Notes: generated by a model not told the origin, from the sequence alone. 33,779 nt of DNA from Bacteroidota bacterium (GCA_021286895.1 JAJTBN010000006.1:1-33779), one strand, 5' to 3'. Shown: positions 8,905 through 17,787, numbered from the stretch's first letter. Program-made: numbers and translations.

Positions 8905-9628
8905 GCAGTCTTGATATATTGCGGTAAAATATCAATTCTTTTTCTTCACTGCTGATTTTCAGACTTTCAATTATTGGAATATACATTTTCGGCAGGCCGA
9001 GATTGTAATCGCTGCCGAATATTATCCTGTCAGCGCCGGATGTCTTAACGACCTCATTCACGAAATGGAATTCCCTTACCGATTCGGTCCCGAGATACAC
9101 GTTCTTCAAGCCGCTTTCCTTAACCGCCGAGGCGCACGATGTGCACAGCGAGGGCTGGTCGCCGCCGAGATGCGCGAGTATGACGTTAAGATTCTTTCTT
9201 TTCCTCGCCGCTTCAATAGGAAACGTGAAACCCGCTATATCCTGCCATCTGCCGCAATGCACGATGACGGGAATATTATTCGCTTCCGCTATATCGAGGT
9301 ATTTCGAGTAAGACGGGTCGGTTACTCTTTTCTTCTGGAATGACGGATGAATCTTGAAAACTTTAATATCTTTCAGATTATTTTCGATGAACGAATCGAG
9401 ATTGCTGTCATCGGGATTAATCCAGGCGGCAAAATGAAAAGTAAAATCGTTCTGTGACTTTATCTCGTTCAGAAGTTCTTCGTTCATGAACGTATCGCAG
9501 GGCAGCGCGACAGCCGAGTCAACGCCCGACTCTTTCATTACCCTGACCGCGTCTGCGACGTTCGTTTCGTAGTCGAGAAATACGCCGCTCCATTTTCCGA
9601 TATGTATATGCCCGTCAATTATCTTCAA
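8891..9628 (-). CDS. TIM-barrel amidohydrolase (amidohydrolase-2 family, metal-dependent)
   Basis: The 245 residues carry the ordered metal-site motifs of the amidohydrolase superfamily: DGHIHIG at residues 5-11 (HxH), VIVHCGRW in the middle, VILAHLGGDQP, and IIFGSDYNLG near the end (metal-binding Asp). Members hydrolyse or decarboxylate small cyclic or acidic substrates; substrate type cannot be assigned here. The start is TTG at 9626-9628, inside the stop of the upstream formyltransferase (TTGA overlap). The next gene overlaps its 3 prime end. Being embedded in a glycan operon is unusual and suggests a role in sugar modification, such as deacylation or lactone opening (inference only). It is shorter than the usual 280-340 residue amidohydrolase-2 protein but keeps all core motifs. 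Confidence 0.85.
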   Translation of the reverse strand: MKIIDGHIHIGKWSGVFLDYETNVADAVRVMKESGVDSAVALPCDTFMNEELLNEIKSQNDFTFHFAAWINPDDSNLDSFIENNLKDIKVFKIHPSFQKKRVTDPSYSKYLDIAEANNIPVIVHCGRWQDIAGFTFPIEAARKRKNLNVILAHLGGDQPSLCTSCASAVKESGLKNVYLGTESVREFHFVNEVVKTSGADRIIFGSDYNLGLPKMYIPIIESLKISSEEKELIFYRNISRLLGIE

Positions 9629-10536
9629 CTGAACCTGTCTCCTTTTTTAAATACTTCGTTATAGATAAAACTTTCCATATTCACGTCCCTTATGTCGTAC
9701 ACCATCACGTACCCGTCGCTGCATTTAACGAGAATGAAATCAATGTTTGCTTCTGTTATTTCGCCGTTTCCCGCGGGTTTGTCTATTGTATAGAACGGTT
9801 TCGCACGAAGCATATAATATCTTTTACCTTTCATTTCGGTGAAAGCGCCGGGGTACGGAAGATTCAGCGCTCTTATCTTGTCGTATATGATTTTCACGCT
9901 TTTGTTCCAGTCAATACTGCGCTCTTCATCTGTAATCGAAAGGTTTGCCTTCGGCTTTTTCGAAAGGTCCTGCTTGGTATAAATATCCCCGCCTTTGTCG
10001 AGTTTTTCGAAGGCTTCTTTCAGTATATTCGCGCAGTTGAAAGAGCATTTGTAATACAGCGAATTCACGTCGTCTTCATCGTCGATTATAACCGGCTTCT
10101 CGACGAGTATATCGCCGGAATCCACTCCGCTGTCGACCTTATGAACGGTGATATACATCGTATCCTGCCCGTCCATCATTGCTCTGGATATAGGCGCCCT
10201 TCCCCTGTACTCGGGAAGTTTCCCGCAATGCATGTTTATGATTCCGTATTTAGGAAGACTGTAAACGTCCTCTTTGATTATTTCCATAAATCCCGCGCTT
10301 ACACCCGTGTCCATGCCTGTAAAGCGGTCCTTTAATTCCGAAATTTTATCGGTTTGAACAAATTCAATTCCCGCCGTTTTGCATGCATCTTCAATCTTCT
10401 TATAAAACTTATCTTTTTGATTTTCAAATTCATAGGATTTGTGAGTCACCACCAAAGCAGGCTTTAAATTCATTTCTATGAGTTCTGAAAGGCATTTCAG
10501 GCTCATTTCGCCGTAAGACAGATAAAAGTACTTCAT
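9625..10536 (-). CDS. Formyltransferase-family protein, probable nucleotide-sugar N-formyltransferase
   Basis: The 303 residues belong to the 10-formyl-tetrahydrofolate-dependent formyltransferase family. The catalytic Asn-His-Asp set is visible: IINMHCGKLPEYRGRAP (N and H near residues 101 and 103), then VDSGVDSGDIL with the Asp near 138. The family includes methionyl-tRNA formyltransferase and sugar formylases such as the N-terminal half of ArnA. The operon context (glycosyltransferases, epimerase, flippase) favours an amino-sugar substrate. A C-terminal domain after residue 205 resembles the OB-type domain of the family (LPYPGAFTEMKGKRYYM). ATG at 10534-10536 overlaps the stop of the upstream epimerase by four bases. 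No aminotransferase that would make the amino group lies in this operon. Confidence 0.83.
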   Translation of the reverse strand: MKYFYLSYGEMSLKCLSELIEMNLKPALVVTHKSYEFENQKDKFYKKIEDACKTAGIEFVQTDKISELKDRFTGMDTGVSAGFMEIIKEDVYSLPKYGIINMHCGKLPEYRGRAPISRAMMDGQDTMYITVHKVDSGVDSGDILVEKPVIIDDEDDVNSLYYKCSFNCANILKEAFEKLDKGGDIYTKQDLSKKPKANLSITDEERSIDWNKSVKIIYDKIRALNLPYPGAFTEMKGKRYYMLRAKPFYTIDKPAGNGEITEANIDFILVKCSDGYVMVYDIRDVNMESFIYNEVFKKGDRFS

Positions 10537-11498
10537 TTGTTAAAATATTTTTTATACCATTTATAAGTCCGTAAAATACCTTCCGTCAGGTCGATTTTCG
10601 GCTTAAAGCCGAGAAGTTCCTGCGCTTTTTCGATGCTCGGAATTCTCAACTCCACGTCGACGTAATTTTTCGGAATGTATTTTATCTTTGATTTTGTTTT
10701 TGTGATAGCGACTATCTTTTCAGCGAGAGAACTTATTGTGATAGTGCCCTTTGGATTGCCGATATTGAAAATCTCCCCTACGGCTTTCCTGTTCGTAAGG
10801 CATAGGAGCGTTCCGTTTATCATATCGTCTATATAGCACCATGACCTTATCTGGTCGCCTTCGCCGTGAATCTGAATGTCCTTATTGAGCACGGCATTCT
10901 TGATGAAAATCTGAATCGCGCCTTCGCCTATCTGTCCCGGTCCGTATATGTTAAAGGGCCTGATAGAAACGGCGGGATATCCGCGGGTCTTGTAGTAACT
11001 GTAAATCAGATGTTCGCCCGACACCTTGCTGATAGAGTAAGTCCATCTTCCTTCGCCGACGGGGGCGAGGTTAGTGTTCGATGATTCGCTTGATTTGTAC
11101 GAATACGCGCCGAGCACTTCGCTCGTGGAGAAATTAATAACCCTTTCGAGTTTGCCGCTGTATTTCTCGAGTGCTTTGACGAAATTGAAAGTGCCGATAA
11201 CATTGACGTCCATAGTCTTTACGGGATTGTTTATCACCGTATCCACTCCCGCTATTGCCGCGAGATGCAGTGCATACTGCGGTTTAAAATCCTCCGCCGC
11301 TTTTTTCAGCGTCGGGAAATCCGTGATGTCGCCTTTTACTATCTTTACGTTCTTTTTGTTTATTTTCTTATACTTCAGCGAATCCCGCGCGAAAATATCG
11401 TAAATCAGAATTTCGTTATCGCCGCTGAACAGTTCAGCAAGCCTGCTGCCTATGAATCCGCCGCCGCCTGTAAGTAAAATCCTTTTGTTCTTAATCAT
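10533..11498 (-). CDS. NAD-dependent epimerase/dehydratase (extended SDR, ArnA-decarboxylase-like motifs)
   Basis: A 321-residue extended short-chain dehydrogenase acting on a nucleotide sugar. The NAD-binding GGGGFIG is at residues 11-17, the acidic ribose-binding YDIF follows, and the active site has NFSTSEVLG and YSISK (Tyr-x3-Lys). FNIYGPGQ and RSWCYIDDM are substrate-domain motifs. The pair STSEV and RWTYSISK resembles the decarboxylase half of ArnA, where the Glu of SEV takes part in catalysis. With the adjoining formyltransferase gene (ATGA overlap) this may form a split ArnA-like pair; that is inference. Generic UDP-sugar 4-epimerase activity is the main alternative. Four bases separate it from the acyltransferase gene upstream. 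Confidence 0.87.
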   Translation of the reverse strand: MIKNKRILLTGGGGFIGSRLAELFSGDNEILIYDIFARDSLKYKKINKKNVKIVKGDITDFPTLKKAAEDFKPQYALHLAAIAGVDTVINNPVKTMDVNVIGTFNFVKALEKYSGKLERVINFSTSEVLGAYSYKSSESSNTNLAPVGEGRWTYSISKVSGEHLIYSYYKTRGYPAVSIRPFNIYGPGQIGEGAIQIFIKNAVLNKDIQIHGEGDQIRSWCYIDDMINGTLLCLTNRKAVGEIFNIGNPKGTITISSLAEKIVAITKTKSKIKYIPKNYVDVELRIPSIEKAQELLGFKPKIDLTEGILRTYKWYKKYFNK

Positions 11499-11502
11499 TC
11501 GT

Positions 11503-12468
11503 CTATAAATTTAATGTATAACTTTTTCTCAGAAATCCGTCAGCCATAAACTTCTTCTTGAAATCGAAAAGCCCCTGAAGCAGTTCGTTGCCGACGTTTG
11601 ACGTGCCTATATCGTAAAGTCTGAAGTTGTTAAGTTTCGACCATTCAATTGTTTTATAGAGCAGATAATCGGAAACCCTGTCCTTTTTATGCTCTTCGTC
11701 GGCCGCCAGATAGAAGTTCAGCACAACGTCGTCTTTAACGAGAAACAAAGTGCAGATGCCGACGATTTCCCCTTTAATTTTCGCCGTAAAAAATTTTATC
11801 CTGTCCTTAAGAACGCTTTTAAGGTAAACGAGTTCTTCGAGCGAATGCGTGGGCTTTACGTTTTTCAATTCCCTGTTGGAATAGAGAATGTTATAAAAGT
11901 CGCTCAGCGTTTCCTTTGTCACGTTATCCTCTATGAAATCGATGTCTATATGTTTTGCAGATTTCTGTATCGAGCGTTTTTTAGGATTCTTCAGTTTTTC
12001 GAACTCAAAACTTTTCAGGTCGACAATATTGGTAATTGAATATCTTGTAACGCTGAAACCCGAGAGTATAAGCGCGTAATCGTATTCCTCGTTGGCGTTT
12101 CTGCTGTAGATATAAGGCGGGTTTCTCAGCAGGCATTTCTTAAAGCCCTGAGCGGCGAGATAATCCCTGAGCCCGGTGAGTATGCTTATAAAGTCAGTGA
12201 TTTTAATTTTATCATGCCACAGGAATCCTCCGAAACTGACGCCGTCGCAGGATACGTACACCTTTTCGCCGTTGTCCGTAATTTCGTTTCCCGGCAGGAT
12301 TGCCATTACTTTGTTCTTTTCCCTGAAAAGCAGGTGATGCCATTCGATATTTTTTTTGAAGACGTCGTTGTAGCAGAGGAAGCGCTTATCGTAAAACATG
12401 TTATAATCCGGGTACAGGAACTCGTTCCATTCAGCGCTGTTCGATATGTCGGTTTTAATTATTTCCAA
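11503..12468 (-). CDS. FemAB/GNAT-type acyltransferase (acetyltransferase_6 fold)
   Basis: The 321 residues show a double-GNAT layout. An N-terminal half (PDYNMFYDKRFLCYNDVF, then VSFGGFLW) is joined to a C-terminal half with FFTAKIKGEIVGICTLFLV, VLNFYLAADEEHKKDRVSD and LLYKTIEWSKLNNFRLYDIG. This arrangement is seen in FemAB-like peptidoglycan bridge enzymes and in polysaccharide biosynthesis acyltransferases (CelD/BcsL type). Here it more likely acylates or aminoacylates a glycan intermediate than peptidoglycan. The start is TTG at 12466-12468, overlapping the end of the upstream membrane glycosyltransferase by ten bases. No upstream in-frame ATG was seen. The acyl donor is unknown. Confidence 0.78.
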   Translation of the reverse strand: MEIIKTDISNSAEWNEFLYPDYNMFYDKRFLCYNDVFKKNIEWHHLLFREKNKVMAILPGNEITDNGEKVYVSCDGVSFGGFLWHDKIKITDFISILTGLRDYLAAQGFKKCLLRNPPYIYSRNANEEYDYALILSGFSVTRYSITNIVDLKSFEFEKLKNPKKRSIQKSAKHIDIDFIEDNVTKETLSDFYNILYSNRELKNVKPTHSLEELVYLKSVLKDRIKFFTAKIKGEIVGICTLFLVKDDVVLNFYLAADEEHKKDRVSDYLLYKTIEWSKLNNFRLYDIGTSNVGNELLQGLFDFKKKFMADGFLRKSYTLNL

Positions 12469-14135
12469 CTGTTTCTGTATAATTCGTATCCGGGCGACTT
12501 TTTTATGAGCACGTATCCGGGAGGAATGAAAGTGTTTGACTCGGGATATTCGCTTCGGTTGATTTTATCTTTTTCAACTATGACGTTGCATGCTTCCTTC
12601 CTGTCCGAAAGCGCCGCCCTGACATTTTCGGTTCCGTTTTTTGTGTCAAGAAACTCGAAATTGTAATTCCCCGTCTTCCAGCCGAGGTCAAGGCCGTCGA
12701 AATAAAAACTGAACTGAGGATTGAACCTGTATCCGCTCGCCACGTAAATCAGGTTCCTGCTGCCGCTCGATTCGATTTCCTTTTTGATATCGGAAATTTT
12801 GAAGGAGTTCTCCCAGTATGGTATCCTCAGCGCGTACAGCGTGTTCACAAAAAATAAAAATACTAAAATAAAAGCATAGTATATACCCGTAACGTTTATC
12901 CTCTTCCTTGTAAAGAAAAACACCGACATGCCCGAAACCAACGCCCACAAAGAAGTTAAAAGAATGAACAAGGGCAAAGAATCCTTATTCAGTATATAGC
13001 CTTCCTCTATCCTGAAATAATTCAGGACAGCCCAGAATATGTTCAGTGCGGTGGAAACGAGCAGGAACAGTTTTTCCCTGCCGCCCGCCTTCCCGAGATT
13101 TCTGACGTAATCGGCCGCGATGAACGCGCCCGGAACGAGAATAAGAAGAATATACACCTCAAGTTTCGTCCTGAACAGAGTGATTATCAGAAGACCTGTC
13201 AGAAACCACACGAGAACGAATATTTCCTTAACGTTCAGGTTTCTGAAATTCAGGATTTTCTTCACAGCGCCGAAAAGGAATATCACGCCGTACGGAAGAA
13301 TCGTAAGAAGATAGTTGATGTGGTAGAGATAACCAGAACCTTTTGTGTTGTGCTCGACGCCGAAGAGCGCCCTTTCATAGATATGATAGAAGAAGAAGTA
13401 ATTAATAAATTCGCTTCCGTACTTTATAAACATGTACGCGTGCCACGGAGCGGCTATCAATACGCCGATGCCCGTAAGCGCGGCGAGTTCCTTTAATCCG
13501 TAAGAAAACTTTTTTCCCGCCGCGAGAATTACAAGAAACAAAACTATCGGTATGAAGAAACCGACGAGAATTTTCACCATGAGGCAGAGTCCGAAGACCA
13601 CACCGGCGTAATAGTTGTATTTTTTCTTTCCCGTATCCAGATACTTCATCACAAGAAAGAACGAGGAAACTATAAGAAGAGAATATGGAATATCGAACTG
13701 GAACCTGTTGCTGAATATGCTGAATATTATGTTGCTTGAAAGAATGACAGCCGCTATTACGCCCTCTCTCTGACCGTAAGCGTTTTTCCCGAAAAGCATC
13801 ATAAGCCAAAGCAGCGCCGCGCTAAGAATAAAAATAAAAACCTTAAAACTGACGTTCGTCATGCCGAACACGGAAGTGAACAGGTAACCCGTCCAGATAA
13901 GGAGAGGCGGATGCGAGCCGGAATAGAACTTTCCGACGGAATGGGCGCTCTGGTCGAGGATATCGCCCGAATCCCTGATTGAAAGCACGCGCGATGCGTA
14001 CATGCCTTCGTCCCATGGCTGTATATCGGTGACGATGATAGTATGAATTTTCGCGGCGAATAAAAAAATGACGAGAAAAAAGAAAACAAGTTTCAGATTT
14101 TTCCCGTCATCAAAATATTTTAAAATTCCTGTCAT
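12459..14135 (-). CDS. GT39/ArnT-like membrane glycosyltransferase (GT-C fold)
   Basis: The 558-residue protein has many transmembrane helices. The first periplasmic loop carries QPWDEGMYASRVLSIRDSG, the DE-type catalytic motif of GT-C enzymes that use polyprenyl-phosphate sugars (protein O-mannosyltransferase and ArnT families). SHPPLLIWTGYLF follows, another hallmark. About eleven further helices are visible and a soluble tail begins near residue 430. It would transfer a sugar from a lipid-phosphate donor to a glycan, lipid A or protein on the periplasmic side. The ATG at 14135 lies 37 bases after the PorV-like gene. Overlap with the acyltransferase gene indicates coupling. Specific acceptor is unknown; a role in glycosylating exported protein is possible. 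Confidence 0.82.
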   Translation of the reverse strand: MTGILKYFDDGKNLKLVFFFLVIFLFAAKIHTIIVTDIQPWDEGMYASRVLSIRDSGDILDQSAHSVGKFYSGSHPPLLIWTGYLFTSVFGMTNVSFKVFIFILSAALLWLMMLFGKNAYGQREGVIAAVILSSNIIFSIFSNRFQFDIPYSLLIVSSFFLVMKYLDTGKKKYNYYAGVVFGLCLMVKILVGFFIPIVLFLVILAAGKKFSYGLKELAALTGIGVLIAAPWHAYMFIKYGSEFINYFFFYHIYERALFGVEHNTKGSGYLYHINYLLTILPYGVIFLFGAVKKILNFRNLNVKEIFVLVWFLTGLLIITLFRTKLEVYILLILVPGAFIAADYVRNLGKAGGREKLFLLVSTALNIFWAVLNYFRIEEGYILNKDSLPLFILLTSLWALVSGMSVFFFTRKRINVTGIYYAFILVFLFFVNTLYALRIPYWENSFKISDIKKEIESSGSRNLIYVASGYRFNPQFSFYFDGLDLGWKTGNYNFEFLDTKNGTENVRAALSDRKEACNVIVEKDKINRSEYPESNTFIPPGYVLIKKSPGYELYRNSWK

Positions 14136-14172
14136 TAATTCAAATTAACACAAGAAACGGTTTTCGCTCATC

Positions 14173-15069
14173 TCAGAAATTAAATCCCAGGGAAAGCGAA
14201 TTCCCCGAACTGAACCCGATTGTATAGGGCTGGAAAGCGTAGTCGAGATAGAGCGTTTTGTATTTCAGCCCCAGACCGGCGGAAAAACTCTTGTTCTCAT
14301 AACCCGTCTGATAACCTGCTCTCAGGAATATAAAATCCTTGTATCCGGCTTCAGCCCCCATGTGTGTATGCAGAGTGCCGCCGTCGAGAACTTTAAAACC
14401 GTCGAGAGCGCCCGTAAAGGTAAAATTACTTTTCCGTATAACGTAACTCGCGCCGAATCTGAGCGCGGCAGGCAGTTTGGTTTCGGTAGTGTACAGCGCG
14501 TTCATAGAGCCGAGGTTGGATAGTACCATGGCGAACGAAACATCGTTGATTTTGTAATTCGCGCCGAAATCGAAAGCGTATCCGGAAGCCTCGTCGATAT
14601 AGATTTTTTCGTAAAGCATTTTAATCGTAGCGCCTATGGAAAAATTAGGCCTGAAATCGTAGCAAAGGCTCACGCCGCCGGAAAAATTATCGGAGTTGAA
14701 TGTTTCTATAGCCTCACCGGGATTATTTCTTACTTCAATATCGCTGACAGTTGTTTTAAGCAGTCCTATGCCTATACCAAACTTATTCATCCTGAATTTC
14801 GCGCCAACAAAATTCGTCGTCATATCGAGCATTGACTTATTGAACATCACCGTGACATTCCCGTTGTTTGTAGCGTTTATCCTCGCGGGATTGTATATGA
14901 AAGCGGTTCCGTCGTCGGCAAGAGAAACGAACGCCTCTCCCATCGAAATCGAGCGAGCGCCGATTCCGAGTTTCAGGAAGGACATGCCCGTATTCGCGGC
15001 GCCGTCATTCTGCGCGAATGATACGCCCGAACAAAAAAGTACGAGAGCCGCTATTAATATTTTTCGCAT
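14173..15069 (-). CDS. PorV/PorQ-family outer-membrane protein (first of the pair nearest the glycan genes)
   Basis: About 298 residues from the ATG at 15067-15069, which I prefer over a TTG 21 bases upstream because the signal peptide MRKILIAALVLFCSGVSFAQ then starts properly. Directly after it comes the family signature FLKLGIGARSISMGEAFVSL with TAFIYNPA. The rest is strand-rich barrel sequence ending SLSLGFNF, with a terminal phenylalanine. PorV and PorQ homologues are FadL-like barrels that work with T9SS: PorV shuttles cargo from the translocon to the attachment complex. Twelve to 35 bases separate it from the second copy, so it lies in the same operon. It is shorter than its neighbour and differs in sequence, so the two are not recent duplicates. 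Confidence 0.85.
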   Translation of the reverse strand: MRKILIAALVLFCSGVSFAQNDGAANTGMSFLKLGIGARSISMGEAFVSLADDGTAFIYNPARINATNNGNVTVMFNKSMLDMTTNFVGAKFRMNKFGIGIGLLKTTVSDIEVRNNPGEAIETFNSDNFSGGVSLCYDFRPNFSIGATIKMLYEKIYIDEASGYAFDFGANYKINDVSFAMVLSNLGSMNALYTTETKLPAALRFGASYVIRKSNFTFTGALDGFKVLDGGTLHTHMGAEAGYKDFIFLRAGYQTGYENKSFSAGLGLKYKTLYLDYAFQPYTIGFSSGNSLSLGFNF

Positions 15070-15102
15070 ATTATGAGTCTTATTCTTCAAGTTATGAATA
15101 AA

Positions 15103-16134
15103 TTATTTGAATTTAAAAGCAATTCCTATGTTCTGAACAGGCCTGTGAGTATAAGGTTCCAGTTGAAAACTGTAATCCACACCGAGGTTTATATCCTTTG
15201 AAAATGATTTCATAAGCCCGATACCCGCGCCCGGCTGAATATTCCCGAAGAAGTCGTCGGACTTGAGGTCCATCCTGTCGATGCCTGCCCTGAGTTTAAC
15301 GTATTCGTTGAGGTTTATTTCGCATCCTACTTTCAGCGCGAAGTTGTAATTTCTCTTGCTTTCCGTCTCGACGCCAAGCGTATCGGTAGTCTGGAATCTG
15401 GGATTAATATATGTATCGAATCCCGCCGAGACTATTCCGAGTTTATTCGGAAGATTATATGTTCCGCCGAATCCCACAAGAACGGGAAACCTGTCCTCGG
15501 ATGTAGTTCCTGAATTTCCGTAAACAGACGGGTCCGAGGTAACCCATTTGTATTTTACGCCGATATCCCTTGCAGAAAGACCGAAAGTCAGGTCCTTTGT
15601 GGCGAGATAAGTAATACCCGCGTCAAAACCTACGCTTGTAGACGTAACCCCCTCGAACAGTTTTGAATGATACAGTTTTATTCCGACGCCGAGTGACATT
15701 TCAGGCGAAACGAGAAAACTCATGCCCATAAGGAACTGGTTTTCGTAAGTGCTCAGCATACCGATTGAGCGAGCGTCGTTGTCGCGTCCGTCTATATCTG
15801 AAACACCGGCGTTAATCCATGAAAGACTTATACCGGCTACCTGTTTTCCGCCGGAAAGCGAAAACTTTTTCGCGAAAGAAACGAAGTTAAGTTTCCTGTC
15901 GAGGCTGAGGAAAGTATAACCGAGATTAACAATCCCGTTTTCCTGAAAACAACTGAGGGAAGGATTATAATAACCCGAAATATCGCCGTACCTGTCGGAG
16001 ACGAGCGTATTACCCATCGCGAGACCTCTGGCGCCGAAGCCCATCCTCGCGAAACTTCCGGCATAACTTCCCAACTGCGCGTTCGCGGAGGATAGCGCGG
16101 CAAGAATTAATATTACAGCAAAATATTTTTTCAT
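15103..16134 (-). CDS. PorV/PorQ-family outer-membrane protein (second copy)
   Basis: About 343 residues from the ATG at 16132-16134; a TTG nine bases upstream is less likely. A signal peptide MKKYFAVILILAALSSANAQ precedes the family signature FARMGFGARGLAMGNTLVS and ISGYYNPS. Later strands include AGISLSWINAGVSDIDGR and AGAGIGLMKSF, with the terminal sequence IGIAFKFK. It is a beta-barrel of the PorV/PorQ type, linked in known systems to T9SS cargo handling or anchoring. It follows the T9SS cargo gene by 22 bases and precedes the other PorV-like gene, so cargo and two handling proteins are made from one transcript. Whether it is functionally PorV or PorQ cannot be told from sequence reading alone. 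Confidence 0.85.
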   Translation of the reverse strand: MKKYFAVILILAALSSANAQLGSYAGSFARMGFGARGLAMGNTLVSDRYGDISGYYNPSLSCFQENGIVNLGYTFLSLDRKLNFVSFAKKFSLSGGKQVAGISLSWINAGVSDIDGRDNDARSIGMLSTYENQFLMGMSFLVSPEMSLGVGIKLYHSKLFEGVTSTSVGFDAGITYLATKDLTFGLSARDIGVKYKWVTSDPSVYGNSGTTSEDRFPVLVGFGGTYNLPNKLGIVSAGFDTYINPRFQTTDTLGVETESKRNYNFALKVGCEINLNEYVKLRAGIDRMDLKSDDFFGNIQPGAGIGLMKSFSKDINLGVDYSFQLEPYTHRPVQNIGIAFKFK

Positions 16135-16156
16135 ATTCTTCAAACTCTTTGATTAA

Positions 16157-17770
16157 TTATTTCATTAAAATGACTTTGCCCCAAAGCGGAGTATCGTCGT
16201 CGACTTCAATCCTGTAAAAGTAAACAGCGTTGGCTGCAACGTATCCGTCGTCGTTCTTTCCGTCCCAGATTGCGAAATTCACGTCAGTGTTCGTTCTTAC
16301 GGCGTTTTGTATAAGCGTCCTTACGGGATTCATGCCGAAATCGAAAATCTTTATTGTAACCTTTGATGACGGTTTGCTCGTCTTGTAGAAGAACCTCGTC
16401 ACCTCGTTGTTCGGCGAAAACGGGTTCGGCGCGGCGTATGTGGTGGAAGTGGATGTTATGTCGCCGCAGGCCCGGAATATCTTCCAAGGCGAAGTCCATG
16501 GAGAAACTGTTTCTCTGATACGTAGCAAACCATCCGCACTCCCGAAATAAAGCGTGTCATTTATGAAATTTCCCGTATAAAAACTGTTTGACTTGCAGAT
16601 GTCTTTTGAAACCGGATCTGCTATCAGCGAAGGTTTCGACCAGTCGAATTTTCCGAAATTCGCACGCCATAAACCGCCGTCGGTATAAGCATAAACAACA
16701 GAATCTCTGGAACTGATTCCATTAGGCCTGTACCCCGCAAGACTATAAGACCATGAGTATCCATGATTAGTTGAATAACTTACCGCGTCAACTTCGTTCA
16801 AGTCATTCGCTTTACGTGTAGCAGCCCACCAGATTTCTTTAGTACCGTATTTTTGGACATGGAATTTGACCACGAAATTACCGGAGACCCTGTTCGTTCC
16901 AACCCCTGAATTTTGATATTTGTACTTTCTCCAACTTATACCCCAGTCTCTTGAAACATTTATGCCGTCCGCGGAGCCTGCCAAAAGCGTCGAATCGTTT
17001 ACAGCGCATACCGAAAACAGCCTGTGGTTGTAATTATCGTTTGGATTAAGTTTAAAATTATAGGTCCCGCCAATATAAATACTGTCAAGGTCGTCCGGAG
17101 GAAGGAGAACTCTCTGCCAAGTCGCGCCGTAATCGGTAGATTTCCTTAAACCTCCGGCGAAACTTGTAATCCAGATAGTATAGTTGAGAGAATCACCCAT
17201 CTTTTTTGTTACAGCAATATCATAAGATAGATTTTGCTGAGGGACTACAACAGGCAAAGCGGCGACGTTATTTGAACCATAGACAATTACAGTATCATAT
17301 CTGCCGTCCATGGGCTGAGGATAGGAGTTCCAGGTAACGCCGTAATCGGTCGAGACCTTAATACCTGTCCCCGTCGCCACGCTTTCACCGTTCAGTTCTT
17401 CCGTAATCGCCGTACCGACAACATAAACATTGTTTTTAATCACAAATCCCGCGACGTCGTCGTTACCGAACGGCTCCGTGCCGATATAATAATCGAAACT
17501 GCCGAAATGGTCAGTCGTTCTCATTATGCCGCTGCCCGTGCCGAACCATACTGTATCGCCCGCATTGAAAATATCTGTTATAAAATTGCTTATAGGACAT
17601 TTCGAGCTCTTTGGAGCGGCCGTGTAAAATGTTGTTTTCAGTGATTTCTTCACGGACGGGTTTTTTACGTCTTTGAATTTACCAAGAGTAAAGTCCTCAG
17701 GAATGACCTGCGAATATAGGTTCGCGCCCGCGAATATTATCAGTGCCAGTAATATTTTTCTTAATATCAT
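16157..17770 (-). CDS. T9SS cargo protein with BNR/propeller-like repeats and FlgD-like C-terminal sorting domain
   Basis: The 537-residue protein starts with a signal peptide (MILRKILLALIIFAGANLYSQ). Repeated motifs of the kind STDYGVTW, STDYGATWQRV, SRDWGISWRKY and STNHGYSW are Asp-box (BNR) repeats that form a beta-propeller such as in sialidase-like or photosystem-assembly-like folds. No sialidase catalytic residues were recognised, so an enzymatic role is not claimed. The end carries NPFSPNNEVTRF, then IFDFGMNPVRTL, WDGKNDDGY and YFYRIEV with a short basic end, the FlgD-like sorting domain of T9SS. It sits between the lipoprotein gene and the PorV-like pair. It is likely exposed on the surface. 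The ATG at 17770 is the first plausible start. Confidence 0.82.
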   Translation of the reverse strand: MILRKILLALIIFAGANLYSQVIPEDFTLGKFKDVKNPSVKKSLKTTFYTAAPKSSKCPISNFITDIFNAGDTVWFGTGSGIMRTTDHFGSFDYYIGTEPFGNDDVAGFVIKNNVYVVGTAITEELNGESVATGTGIKVSTDYGVTWNSYPQPMDGRYDTVIVYGSNNVAALPVVVPQQNLSYDIAVTKKMGDSLNYTIWITSFAGGLRKSTDYGATWQRVLLPPDDLDSIYIGGTYNFKLNPNDNYNHRLFSVCAVNDSTLLAGSADGINVSRDWGISWRKYKYQNSGVGTNRVSGNFVVKFHVQKYGTKEIWWAATRKANDLNEVDAVSYSTNHGYSWSYSLAGYRPNGISSRDSVVYAYTDGGLWRANFGKFDWSKPSLIADPVSKDICKSNSFYTGNFINDTLYFGSADGLLRIRETVSPWTSPWKIFRACGDITSTSTTYAAPNPFSPNNEVTRFFYKTSKPSSKVTIKIFDFGMNPVRTLIQNAVRTNTDVNFAIWDGKNDDGYVAANAVYFYRIEVDDDTPLWGKVILMK

Positions 17771-17787
17771 TTTAAATTCTTAATTCT

